Below, piece after piece: positions 55,542 to 64,000 of a DNA stretch of 64,000 nt. The stretch is from positions 496,001 to 560,000 of the forward strand of contig JADJON010000003.1 of NCBI GenBank assembly GCA_016713765.1, in the 5' to 3' direction. Made by a program: the position numbers and the translations under genes. Positions within the stretch are counted from its first letter, which is position 1, and the number at the start of each line of letters is the position of its first letter. Source of the stretch: Bacteroidota bacterium. Lineage in GTDB: Bacteria; Bacteroidota; Bacteroidia; AKYH767-A; 2013-40CM-41-45. Below the pieces are notes generated by a model that was not told the DNA's origin, ran no database searches, and saw nothing but the letters and a program-made list of their open reading frames with translations.

Positions 55542-56890
55542 TTAACCGGCGATGGCCTCCAGCACCATGCGTTCCACTTCGGGTGAATCCCAGCGCCGGT
55601 CGATGTCGGGCAGGGCCATCACGCGCGCCATCACTTCTTCCTGCCGCAGCCCGTTGGCCAGGGCCACGCTGTACGGGATGTCGCTGAAGGTGACCTGCGC
55701 ATACAGCGGCAGCCATTTGTCGGGATGCCGCTCGTGGATCCGGGCTTCGATCTTCTTCTGCAGGAGGAAGCGCGGGTCCCCTACCCGGTCGCGCATTTCT
55801 ACGAAGTTGAGGATGGCGAGGTCCGCGATCGCGTCGCCGTTGGGCTTACGCGCCTGCTGGTAGGCCGGCAACACCTTGTCCCAGTCGTCGCCGTGCTCGT
55901 CGAGCAGGGCGTTCAGCACGGTGCAGTCCTCGAACCCGCAGTTCATGCCCTGCCCGTAGAAGGGCACGATGGCGTGCGCGGCGTCGCCGATCAGCGCGAG
56001 CTTGTCTTTGTAGGTCCAGGATAACACTTCACGGTCACCAGCGAGCTGGTGGGGTTGGCGAAGAAGTCCTCGGCGAGCGTCGGCATCAGCGGCACCGCGT
56101 CGGGGAACACCCGGTGGAAGAAGGCCATCACGTCGTCCTTCGATTGCAGGCTGGCGAACGACTCCTTGCCCTCGAAGGGGAAGAAGAGCGTGCAGGTGAA
56201 GCTGCCGTCGAGGTTGGGCAGGGCGATGAGCATGTAGCCGCCGCGGGGCCAGATGTGCAGGGCGTGCTTCTCCATGCGGAAGCCGCCGCCCTCGGCCGGC
56301 GGGATGTAGAGTTCCTTGTAGGCGTGGTCGAGGTAGTGCTGCTTGTACTCGAAGCGGTCGGTGGAGAGCTGCATCTGAAGGCGCGCGGCGGAGAAGGCGC
56401 CGTCGGAGCCGAAGACGAGGTCGGCGGTCACGGTACTCTCCTGCTTCGTCTGCGTATGCTCGAAGCGGGCGGTGGCCGTGTTCAGGTCGATGCCGGTGCA
56501 GCGCTGGTTGAAGTGGATGGTCGCGCCCGACTGCTCGGCGAGGGTCATCAGCTCGCAGTTGAGGAGGCCCCGACTGGCGGCGTAGATCGCCTGGCCTTCT
56601 TCGCCGTAGCGCTGGTAGCCGAGCTCGCCCTGCACCGGATGCAGCATGCGGCCGTGCATGGGGATGGCCACCTTGCGGATCGCTTCCTCGATGCCCACGC
56701 CCTTCAGGCCTCGCCAGCCGCGGTCGGAGAGCGCGAGGTTGATCGACTTGCCCGCGGAGATGTTGGCCTGCCGCATGTCGGGGCGGCGTTCGTACACGGT
56801 GACCTTGTAGCCGCGGCGGACGAGGTAGATGGACAAGAGGGAGCCGACCAATCCGGCACCCAGCAGGGTGATGTGCTTCTTTGCGGGCAT
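55542..56890 (-). CDS. kmo: Kynurenine 3-monooxygenase, single-base frameshift
   Basis: The first part (from the ATG at 56890) has the FAD-binding LLGAGLVGSLLSIYLVRRGY motif and residues typical of KMO (KSINLALSDRGW, then NPTSSLVTVKCYP). There the frame is lost near 56019; the expected continuation WTYKDKLALIGDAAHAIVPF and GQGMNCGFEDC, then the C-terminal membrane-anchor region, is in another frame. Restoring one T (CCTTGG for CCTGG) gives a full protein of about 450 residues. The enzyme hydroxylates L-kynurenine with NADPH and O2. It follows kynU by 25 bp. Confidence 0.88.
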
Positions 56891-56915
56891 GATGCTATCG
56901 GGATGGCTTGGTCAG

Positions 56916-58199
56916 TCAGCCGCCGAGGGCGGATTCCAGGAGCTGACCAAAGCGGTACACGTCTTCGAAGGAGTTATAGAGCGGCACGGGGGCCGCACGG
57001 ATCACGTCGGGCTCGCGCCAGTCGACGATGACCCCGTGTGCTTGTAAGGCCTCGAACACTTTCCGACCGTTCGGGCGAACGATCATGGAGAGTTGGCAAC
57101 CACGTCGCGCCGGTTCGGATGGTGTGATGATCGTAACGGGCGGAATTTGGTGCTGACGATTCACCTGCGTTATGATGTACTCCAGGTAACCGGTCAGTTC
57201 CAGGCTTTTCCTGCGCAGCGGTTCCATCATGCCGGCCTTTGAGAACACATCGAGCGATGCGCGCAGAGCCGCCATCGAAAAGACCGGGGCGTTGCTTTGC
57301 TGCCAGGAGCGCGCTCCCCGTGCCGGCGTGAAATTTCGCGGCATCTTGAAGCGCGAATCAGGATCGTTGCCCCACCAGCCGGCCAGGCGCGGCAGTGCAG
57401 CATCGTCGGCGAAGCGCTCGTGCACGAAGATTCCTGAAACACCACCGGGGCCCGCGTTCAGGTATTTGTAAGAGCAGAAACAGGCATAGTCGACGTTCCA
57501 GGCGTGTAAAGACAAGGGCACATTGCCCGTAGCATGAGCCAGGTTGAAACCGCAAGTCGCGCCCACCGCGTGCGCAGCAGTCGTGATACCGGCAAGATCG
57601 AAGAACTGTCCGGTGTAATAGTTCACGGCACCCAGCATAACCGTTGCCAGCGATTCCCCGTGTTCGCGGATCGACGCAAGAATATCTTCGTGACGGAGGG
57701 TGTGTTCGCCTTCGCGTGGTTGGAGGTAAATGACCGCGTCTTCGGGATCGAATCCATGATACCGCGCTTGCGTTTCAACCGCGTACAGATCCGATGGAAA
57801 CGCGTCGTATTCCACCATGATCTTGTACCGCTTCGAAGTAGGACGGTAGAAGGAGACCAACAGCAAATGCAGGTTGGAGGTCAGCGATCCCATGGAAACG
57901 ACTTCGACAGGTTTCGCACCCAGCAATTGAGCAAGCTGGTCGGTCAGGAAGTCCTGATAACGGAACCAGGGATGCCGTGCGTGGAAGTGGCCTTCGACAC
58001 CAAGGTTGGCCCAGTCCTCCAGATCGTCGACGATGTAATCCTGGGTAGACCGGGGTTGGAGTCCCAATGAATTACCGGCAAAGTATACTGCCGGCTGGTC
58101 GCCAAAGACCGGAAAATAAAACTCTTCGCGTAGCAACCGCAAGGGGTCTGCAGCATCGCATCTTCTTGCGAAATCCAGTGAATTCTCGAATCGGGACAT
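56916..58199 (-). CDS. kynU: Kynureninase
   Basis: 427 residues, full length. PLP-lysine motif FCSYKYLNAGPGG, phosphate-binding MGSLTSNLHLLL, and DYACFCS with its Asp are conserved. It cleaves kynurenine or 3-hydroxykynurenine to anthranilate or 3-hydroxyanthranilate plus alanine. With kmo just downstream it supports tryptophan-to-quinolinate synthesis for NAD. Divergent from hemL with 69 bp between starts. Confidence 0.95.
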   Translation of the reverse strand: MSRFENSLDFARRCDAADPLRLLREEFYFPVFGDQPAVYFAGNSLGLQPRSTQDYIVDDLEDWANLGVEGHFHARHPWFRYQDFLTDQLAQLLGAKPVEVVSMGSLTSNLHLLLVSFYRPTSKRYKIMVEYDAFPSDLYAVETQARYHGFDPEDAVIYLQPREGEHTLRHEDILASIREHGESLATVMLGAVNYYTGQFFDLAGITTAAHAVGATCGFNLAHATGNVPLSLHAWNVDYACFCSYKYLNAGPGGVSGIFVHERFADDAALPRLAGWWGNDPDSRFKMPRNFTPARGARSWQQSNAPVFSMAALRASLDVFSKAGMMEPLRRKSLELTGYLEYIITQVNRQHQIPPVTIITPSEPARRGCQLSMIVRPNGRKVFEALQAHGVIVDWREPDVIRAAPVPLYNSFEDVYRFGQLLESALGG

Positions 58200-58268
58200 A
58201 AAGGCGTTCCGGATTTCTTTCCGACCTTTGCGACAGCGAGATTACTTCATTTCGCGAGATCCTGCAAT

Positions 58269-59582
58269 ATGCAACGTCAGCAATCCGAAGCCCTCTTCGA
58301 AGAGGCCAAACGATATTTTCCCGGAGGAGTCAACTCCCCAGTCCGTGCTTTCCGATCGGTTGGTGGAACACCTTTGTTTTTCGAAAAAGGTGATGGTTGT
58401 CATGTCTGGGACGCGGATGGGCAGCGCTACATCGATTTCTGTTGTTCCTGGGGGCCACTGATCCTCGGTCACAATCATGCTAAAGTACGGGAAGCGATCG
58501 TCGATGCAGTCGGCCTGGGCACTTCCTTCGGCGCGCCGACGCGCAAGGAGAACGAGCTGGCCAAGCTCATCCTGGAAAACAACCGGTACATCGAGATGAT
58601 CCGGTTCGTGAGCTCCGGCACGGAAGCGGTGATGTCGGCGATACGGCTGGCTCGAGGTGTTACCGGACGCCCCCTCGTTATCAAGTTCGAAGGATGCTAT
58701 CACGGTCACGTCGACGCCTTATTGGTCAAAGCCGGTAGTGGCCTTTCCACGTTCGGAATCTCTTCCTCTGCCGGTATTCCGGAAGCGGTAGCCAACGACA
58801 CCATCGTTGTTCCGTTAAACGACCGCCGCGCTCTTGAAGTAGCGATCTCGGATTATGCGCACGACATCGCGGCGGTGATCATTGAACCGATCCCCGCTAA
58901 CAACGGCTTGCTGTTGCAGACGAAAGAGTACCTGGAATTCCTCCGGGATATTACCCGGCGCCACGGCATCCTGTTGATCTTCGACGAAGTGATCTCCGGA
59001 TTCCGCGTCGGCTTCAGCGGTGCCGCGGGCTACTATGACATTCGACCCGACATCATCACCTATGGAAAGATCATCGGCGGCGGAATGCCGGTCGGAGCCT
59101 ATGGTGCAAGCCGGGACATCATGCGACACATCGCGCCGGAAGGCGACGTCTATCAGGCCGGCACCCTGAGTGGCAACCCGGTGGCGATGGCTGCCGGTCG
59201 TGCACAACTGACCGAATGTCTTCAACCGGATTTTTACCAGGACCAGGCGCAGCGAACGGAAGCATTCGTAGGCCGACTCAACCGCTTTGCCGTCGCTCAG
59301 CAAATCCCGTTCAAGGTATTCAGTATCGGCTCCATTTTCTGGTTTGCTTTCACGGCGAAGGAAGCAATCCGTTCTTCGGACGAGATCGATCCGAAGAGCA
59401 TGGAGCATTTCCGGGCATTGCACAAAGTGTTATTGGAACGCGGCATCTACCTTGGCCCATCGGGCTATGAAGTAGGATTCGTGTCCTCCGCTCATACGGA
59501 AGCGGTGCTGTCGGAAGCGGCCGGTCTTATCGAAGCTGCGCTCGCGGCGGTCTTCAACCGCTCAGCGGAAGGGGTTGCCTAA
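58269..59582 (+). CDS. hemL: Glutamate-1-semialdehyde 2,1-aminomutase
   Basis: 437 residues. FPGGVNSPVRAF, WGPLILGHNHA, the PLP site LLIFDEVISGFRVG and ITYGKIIGGGMPVGAYG (lysine in YGKIIGGG) identify HemL. It makes 5-aminolevulinate from glutamate-1-semialdehyde for tetrapyrrole synthesis. GACCTTTG near 58216 may be a variant -7 element. Its 3' end overlaps the convergent small gene by 21 bp. Confidence 0.95.
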   Translation: MQRQQSEALFEEAKRYFPGGVNSPVRAFRSVGGTPLFFEKGDGCHVWDADGQRYIDFCCSWGPLILGHNHAKVREAIVDAVGLGTSFGAPTRKENELAKLILENNRYIEMIRFVSSGTEAVMSAIRLARGVTGRPLVIKFEGCYHGHVDALLVKAGSGLSTFGISSSAGIPEAVANDTIVVPLNDRRALEVAISDYAHDIAAVIIEPIPANNGLLLQTKEYLEFLRDITRRHGILLIFDEVISGFRVGFSGAAGYYDIRPDIITYGKIIGGGMPVGAYGASRDIMRHIAPEGDVYQAGTLSGNPVAMAAGRAQLTECLQPDFYQDQAQRTEAFVGRLNRFAVAQQIPFKVFSIGSIFWFAFTAKEAIRSSDEIDPKSMEHFRALHKVLLERGIYLGPSGYEVGFVSSAHTEAVLSEAAGLIEAALAAVFNRSAEGVA

Positions 59583-59984
59583 ATTGATCAGGCTCCAGAA
59601 GAAATTCTTATCGCGTTTTTTCCTTCGTTCATCCAATTCTCTTGCGATGAGCAACAAGCCTTTTTCACCGGCCTTGATGAGCCACTGAACGGCTCCGGCC
59701 TGACCGTTGCAGGCATCTACAAAAGCCGCCAGTTCCCGCTGCCGGTTCGAGAGTAACCACACTTTGGCTTTGTCGTTGCCATTCATGGCGTCAACGGTCG
59801 CGGCGAGTTCCGGAAAACGGTTTTCCATCAACCATTTGAACGAGCGTTCCACATTCTCCAACGCGTCCCAGAAATGCGGCAGTTCGGGATAACCTTCACG
59901 ATCCAGCCAGGCCCGTGCCTCCACGTCCTCATCGCGTACCAGCAGGAGCAATTGCTCGAACACCTTGGGTGAATAGTCTCTCAT
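59562..59984 (-). CDS. Hypothetical protein
   Basis: 140 residues from an ATG at 59984 that overlaps the UbiA-like gene's TGA (ATGA junction), so the two are coupled. Short helical repeats with Trp/Leu (HFWDALENVERSFKWLMENRFPEL, NDKAKVWLLSNRQRELAAF, GAVQWLIKAGEKGLLLIA) suggest an alpha-helical repeat fold. I do not recognise the family. The last codons overlap the end of hemL. Confidence 0.7.
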   Translation of the reverse strand: MRDYSPKVFEQLLLLVRDEDVEARAWLDREGYPELPHFWDALENVERSFKWLMENRFPELAATVDAMNGNDKAKVWLLSNRQRELAAFVDACNGQAGAVQWLIKAGEKGLLLIARELDERRKKRDKNFFWSLINLGNPFR

Positions 59985-60841
59985 AGCTTGCTGAATAAAT
60001 ATAATACAAAAAAACGCAGCAGCATCATGCCATCCACCACACCTTTGTAAAACCAGCGTTGCGGAAGCGGGTGCTTCAAGGGTATCCAAACCACGGACAA
60101 GGCGACAACGACGCTCAGCAGCCAGGATTGCCTTGGTTCAAGATAACCCGGAACATGCTGCAACGCGATCAAAAGAAGAGCGATACCATACGCCACCCAA
60201 CGGGTAAACCATTCGCCGTGTAGTACGGCAAATGTCAAGACTCCCTTCTCCTGCTCCTTTTTGATGTCGCGCAATTCGAACGGAATACAGAGCAGGTAGA
60301 TAAAGCCAGCGACGTTGACCGTCAGCAATATCGGACGCGTATCGGAGAGGGGTATCCCGGATTCCAGCAGCGGGAGGGTGACCGTCATCACAGCCCAAAC
60401 GAAAGAAAGCACGGATAATTTGAGGTAGACCAATTCCCGCAACCGTCTTTTTCCTCCGGCGAGCGGGATAGCCGGAACGGAATAAGCCAGCGAAACCGTT
60501 GCCATGACCATACTGACGAGGCTGATCAGCCAGCCAGACTTATAAAAAAGAACCGGCAGCCAGAGTATCGCGATGAGGAATAACCACCGGTCGAGGGGTC
60601 GGACCGGGGCCCGGATGCAGGACCTGAAGAACATACCCGGAGAATGCAGGGAAAGGTGGCCCGCGTACTTATGCAGGTTGTAGTAGGAAACCGTCAGTAA
60701 GAAAACCAGTACGGTGACCGGTGTCAGTGACAACGGCAATTGGAACAAGAGGCGGGTCGACTGCACCATGGAGGCGGCGCAAAGCCCGAGGAAGAGGTGG
60801 CTGTAAAGGAAACGTTCGCCGATCCTTTTCAGCAGTTCCAT
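59981..60841 (-). CDS. UbiA-like integral membrane protein with degenerate active site
   Basis: 286 residues, about eight membrane helices. The loop layout resembles UbiA prenyltransferases, but the first Asp-rich motif (NDxxD) is replaced by YNLHKY. The second region has ELRDIKKEQEKGVLTFAVLHG, similar to the D-x-x-x-D/TLA motif. The prenyl-diphosphate site may therefore be lost or altered. Coupled to genes on both sides by overlapping start and stop codons. Confidence 0.7.
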   Translation of the reverse strand: MELLKRIGERFLYSHLFLGLCAASMVQSTRLLFQLPLSLTPVTVLVFLLTVSYYNLHKYAGHLSLHSPGMFFRSCIRAPVRPLDRWLFLIAILWLPVLFYKSGWLISLVSMVMATVSLAYSVPAIPLAGGKRRLRELVYLKLSVLSFVWAVMTVTLPLLESGIPLSDTRPILLTVNVAGFIYLLCIPFELRDIKKEQEKGVLTFAVLHGEWFTRWVAYGIALLLIALQHVPGYLEPRQSWLLSVVVALSVVWIPLKHPLPQRWFYKGVVDGMMLLRFFVLYLFSKL

Positions 60842-61434
60842 CAATTATTGGCCAGGTTCAGCACCACAAAGCCGGTTACAAAGCCGGCCATGCCACCGAT
60901 CAATGCATTCCGGATCTTCCGGTCCCTCGCTTTACGTTCGTAGCCCTCCCGGTATTCGGAAACATTCAGCAGGTTGATGTCGGTCTGATACTTCTCAATG
61001 CGTGGTGAAAAGGAACCGATAATGGTGGCATACAAGGGTGGAATTACCAAACCATAGATCGTAAAGTAAGAGGCGCCGCCGCCAATGAGAAAAGCCGCGA
61101 CTTTATTGGTCGTGTTCTTATAATATCGGTCGGCATCCTGCTCGCCCCGGATGAACATGCGCATTTGCTCCACCGAGAAATCCACCGGATCCAGGCTATC
61201 GCGTTCATAGATCACACGTTCCGTCCCGTCGGCATAGGAGATGGAAAACACCCGGTACGGGTCAATGGTACGTAAGCGGTTCTTACCCAGCGTCCGGTAC
61301 GCGATTGTAAAATCCTTCAGGTCGACGGATTTGACGATCATTGTTTTACCGTTGATCAGGAGCAGTGTATCCTGCGCGAGGGCCGGTACGGAGGTGAGGA
61401 GAAAAATGAGCAACAGCCCGGAAAGGAATCTCAT
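60841..61434 (-). CDS. Exported or membrane-anchored hypothetical protein
   Basis: 197 residues with a signal peptide (RFLSGLLLIFLLTSVPALAQ). A beta-rich segment (LINGKTMIVKSVDLKDFTIAYRTLG) is followed by two hydrophobic stretches near the C-terminus (AAFLIGGGASYFTIYGLVIPP and ALIGGMAGFVTGFVVLNL). The domain is not recognised. It is the first gene of the three-gene unit with the UbiA-like protein. Confidence 0.72.
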   Translation of the reverse strand: MRFLSGLLLIFLLTSVPALAQDTLLLINGKTMIVKSVDLKDFTIAYRTLGKNRLRTIDPYRVFSISYADGTERVIYERDSLDPVDFSVEQMRMFIRGEQDADRYYKNTTNKVAAFLIGGGASYFTIYGLVIPPLYATIIGSFSPRIEKYQTDINLLNVSEYREGYERKARDRKIRNALIGGMAGFVTGFVVLNLANN

Positions 61435-61520
61435 AGGAAGGAAGGCAAGCTTTCAAAGTTAAGAAAAAACCAGTGGTTCCGGGTTACCAGGGTCATACCC
61501 TACCGGTCCCCCGGATTCCT

Positions 61521-61528
61521 TACCTTTG
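61521..61528 (+). promoter_or_regulatory. -7 element (TACCTTTG) before gcvP
   Basis: Matches TAnnTTTG and the string TACCTTTGCACC is the same as before the ftsE-like gene. It ends 27 bp before the ATG at 61556. Confidence 0.55.
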
Positions 61529-61555
61529 CACCGCAAAATCACTGACCTGTCCATC

Positions 61556-64000
61556 ATGTCCAATCGTCCGTTTTCCGCCCGCCATCTGGGTCCGCGACCG
61601 CAGGATGTCAACACCATGCTCAAGAGTATCGGCGTCGGCTCCCTGGACCAACTGATCGCCGAAACCGTTCCCGCCAGCATCCGTTTGCCAAAGGCTCTGC
61701 GCCTGCCGGCTGCCCTTAAGGAGCACGAGTTCCTCCGCGAATTGCAATCGATCGCTGCGAAGAACCAGGTGTTCAAGTCGTATATCGGGATGGGCTATTA
61801 CGACACCATCGTACCGGGTGTCATTCAACGCAACATCCTGGAAAACCCGGGTTGGTATACCGCCTATACGCCTTATCAGGCGGAGATCGCGCAGGGGCGT
61901 CTGGAAGCCCTGTTGAATTTCCAGACCATGATCATCGACCTCACCGGCATGGAGATCGCGAACGCGTCCCTGCTGGATGAGGCGACTGCCGCGGCGGAAG
62001 CTATGCACATGTTCTATGCTTCGCGCCCGAAAGAAGTAGCCGCCCGTAACGCGAACAAACTATTTGTTTCCCAAACCTGTCTGCCGCAAACCCTCGACGT
62101 TCTGAAGACCCGTTCCGAGCCACTCGGCATCGAACTCGTCATCGGCGACGCTTCCGCATTCAAGGCTGATCCGGCCGTGTTCGGCGTGATCCTGCAATAT
62201 CCCGACCTGAACGGTGAAGTCAACGACTACCGGTCCCTTATCCACTCGGCGCATGCGGCCGGCATTCAGGTTGCTCTTGGTGCCGACTTAATGGCCTTGG
62301 CGCTTGTAACACCTCCGGGCGAATGGGGGGCCGATGTGGTCTATGGGAATACCCAACGCTTCGGGGTTCCGATGGGCTTCGGCGGTCCGCACGCCGCTTA
62401 TTTCGCTTCCCGCGAAAGCTACAAACGCGAAATGCCCGGCCGTATCATTGGTGTTTCGATCGACAGTCATGGTCACCGTGCGTTGCGCATGGCGCTTCAG
62501 ACGCGCGAACAGCACATCCGTCGGGACAAGGCCACTTCGAACATCTGCACCGCGCAGGTGTTGTTGGCCGTTATGGCGGGGATGTACGCGGTGTACCACG
62601 GTCCCGACGGTATCCGTGCCATCGCACAGGACATCCACGATAAGACCCGTCGTTTCGTTCACGAAGCTTCCAAGCTCGGGTACACGATCGAAACCCGTAC
62701 CTATTTCGATACGGTCGTCATTCATACCGGAAAGCATACGGATGCCTTGCACCGGAAAGCCGAAGAAGGACGTATCAATCTTCGCCGCATCGACGGTGAG
62801 CGCGTGGGTGTGAGCATCGACGAGACCACTTCAGGGGAAGATTTGCACCAACTGCTGAACGTATTCGCGGCCGTTGCCGGCAAGGCATATGCCGGACCGA
62901 ACGGCACCGTTCCGGCGGATGTTATCACCGGCGATCTTTCCCGCCGTTCCGACTATCTCACGCACCCGGTCTTCAACAAACACCATTCGGAGCATGAAAT
63001 GCTTCGCTATATCACCGCCCTGGAGAACAAGGATCTTTCGCTCAACCACTCGATGATCGCGCTCGGATCCTGCACCATGAAGCTGAATGCTACGGCTGAA
63101 ATGGCGCCGGTAAGCTGGGCGGCTTTCAACAGCATCCACCCGTTCGCACCGGCTTCGCAAACCGCCGGTTACCAGCAGATCACCCGCGAGCTCGAACAAT
63201 GGCTGTGCGAGATCACCGGCTTCGATGCGGTTTCGCTGCAACCCAACTCGGGCGCACAGGGCGAATACGCGGGCCTGATGGTGATCCGCGCCTATCATTA
63301 TTCGCGTGGCGACCAACACCGCGATATTGTGCTCATCCCTTCCTCCGCGCATGGCACCAACCCCGCCAGTGCAGTAATGGCCGGGATGAAGGTCGTAGTC
63401 GTAAAATGCGACGATCATGGAAACATCGACGTCGCCGACTTGCGCGCGAAGGCTGAACAGCACAAAGCGAACCTATCCGCCTTGATGGTGACCTATCCGT
63501 CGACGCACGGAGTATTCGAAGAAGCGATCCGCGAGATCACGCAGATCGTTCATGAGTGCGGCGGACAGGTTTACATGGATGGCGCGAACATGAACGCGCA
63601 AGTTGGTCTGACGAATCCCGCCACCATCGGCGCGGACGTCTGTCACCTCAACCTGCACAAAACCTTCGCCATTCCACATGGCGGTGGCGGCCCCGGCATG
63701 GGCCCGATCGGCGTGGCCAAACACCTCGCTCCGTTCCTGCCCGGACATCCTGTTGTCAAGATGGGCGGCAATACACCGGCCGTATCCGCGGCACCCTGGG
63801 GCAGCGCGAGCATACTCCTGATCTCGTATGCCTATATCCGCATGCTGGGTCCGGACGGAGTCACCGACGCCACCCGCTACGCGATCCTGAACGCGAACTA
63901 CATGAAGTCGCGCCTGGAGCGGGACTTCCAGGTTCTTTACGTCGGATCGCACGGCCGGGTCGCGCACGAGATGATCATCGACTGCCGTTCCTTCAAACAG
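61556..64000 (+). CDS. gcvP: Glycine dehydrogenase (P protein) of the glycine cleavage system, partial
   Basis: 815 codons are visible and the frame is open at the right edge (full proteins are about 950 residues). The start [26 protein letters not shown] and the PLP-lysine segment [15 protein letters not shown] (Lys702) are diagnostic. It decarboxylates glycine and passes the aminomethyl group to lipoyl-H protein, with T and L proteins completing the cycle. It is a single-chain (not split) P protein. Confidence 0.96.
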   Translation, partial: MSNRPFSARHLGPRPQDVNTMLKSIGVGSLDQLIAETVPASIRLPKALRLPAALKEHEFLRELQSIAAKNQVFKSYIGMGYYDTIVPGVIQRNILENPGWYTAYTPYQAEIAQGRLEALLNFQTMIIDLTGMEIANASLLDEATAAAEAMHMFYASRPKEVAARNANKLFVSQTCLPQTLDVLKTRSEPLGIELVIGDASAFKADPAVFGVILQYPDLNGEVNDYRSLIHSAHAAGIQVALGADLMALALVTPPGEWGADVVYGNTQRFGVPMGFGGPHAAYFASRESYKREMPGRIIGVSIDSHGHRALRMALQTREQHIRRDKATSNICTAQVLLAVMAGMYAVYHGPDGIRAIAQDIHDKTRRFVHEASKLGYTIETRTYFDTVVIHTGKHTDALHRKAEEGRINLRRIDGERVGVSIDETTSGEDLHQLLNVFAAVAGKAYAGPNGTVPADVITGDLSRRSDYLTHPVFNKHHSEHEMLRYITALENKDLSLNHSMIALGSCTMKLNATAEMAPVSWAAFNSIHPFAPASQTAGYQQITRELEQWLCEITGFDAVSLQPNSGAQGEYAGLMVIRAYHYSRGDQHRDIVLIPSSAHGTNPASAVMAGMKVVVVKCDDHGNIDVADLRAKAEQHKANLSALMVTYPSTHGVFEEAIREITQIVHECGGQVYMDGANMNAQVGLTNPATIGADVCHLNLHKTFAIPHGGGGPGMGPIGVAKHLAPFLPGHPVVKMGGNTPAVSAAPWGSASILLISYAYIRMLGPDGVTDATRYAILNANYMKSRLERDFQVLYVGSHGRVAHEMIIDCRSFKQ

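Noticed and set aside
54721..55716. 331-codon Arg/Pro-rich minus-strand ORF
   Set aside because: Other frame of the PAP2-like gene and kmo end; low-complexity composition.

Overview
The window looks like a chromosome segment of an uncultured Bacteroidota. Secreted proteins end in type IX secretion (T9SS) C-terminal sorting domains. TAnnTTTG-type -7 promoter elements sit close to start codons, and I saw no convincing Shine-Dalgarno sequences. SprB repeats, an aerobic phenylacetate (paa) pathway and the kynurenine route to NAD also fit. Most of the window is GC-rich and densely coded. One block (about 40.9-54.8 kb) is visibly AT-rich and accessory.

Layout. 1-8.9 kb: a minus-strand cluster of secreted proteins, namely a frameshifted SprB-repeat adhesin, a GH5-like glycosidase and two tandem paralogous repeat proteins, one of them split by a complete IS3-family element. 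9-12 kb: a DHFR-like reductase, a PhyH oxygenase and the rpsF-rpsR-rplI operon. 12.3-15.7 kb: paaZ, a small unknown gene and an enoyl-CoA hydratase. 16-25.9 kb: an outer-membrane barrel plus TPR pair, a lipoprotein, an FtsE-like ATPase, two glycosyltransferases and a DUF6526-like membrane protein. 26-29.4 kb: paaABCD-paaG without paaE. 29.5-40.5 kb: housekeeping genes (HU, LOG, dnaX with an A10 slippage site, gyrB, M20 hydrolase, a large propeller/barrel protein, an MBL hydrolase).

40.9-54.8 kb is the most interesting part. It reads as a cassette array without an integrase (CALIN-like), oriented on the minus strand. Four imperfect palindromes resemble integron attC sites: two are exactly 124 bp with the same arms, and two are about 50 bp. 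Cassette starts are the reverse complement of the sequence entering the cassette's own downstream palindrome, as integron cassette logic predicts. Cargo is an EcoRV-type restriction-modification system, a SIR2-domain protein (candidate phage defence), a T9SS subtilase beside a lipoprotein that resembles its propeptide, a PH-domain gene broken by an in-frame stop, and unknown genes. An IS91-family element with a partner tyrosine recombinase has landed inside one cassette, and a decayed IS3 copy lies near the low-coordinate end.

54.9-64 kb returns to backbone: a sphingomyelin-synthase-like PAP2 protein, kmo (frameshifted), kynU, hemL, a small unknown gene, a UbiA-like membrane protein, an unknown exported protein and gcvP running off the right edge.

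Several otherwise conserved genes (the SprB adhesin, a glycosyltransferase, kmo) carry single-base frameshifts. These may be real or assembly indels and should be checked against reads before any biology is built on them.
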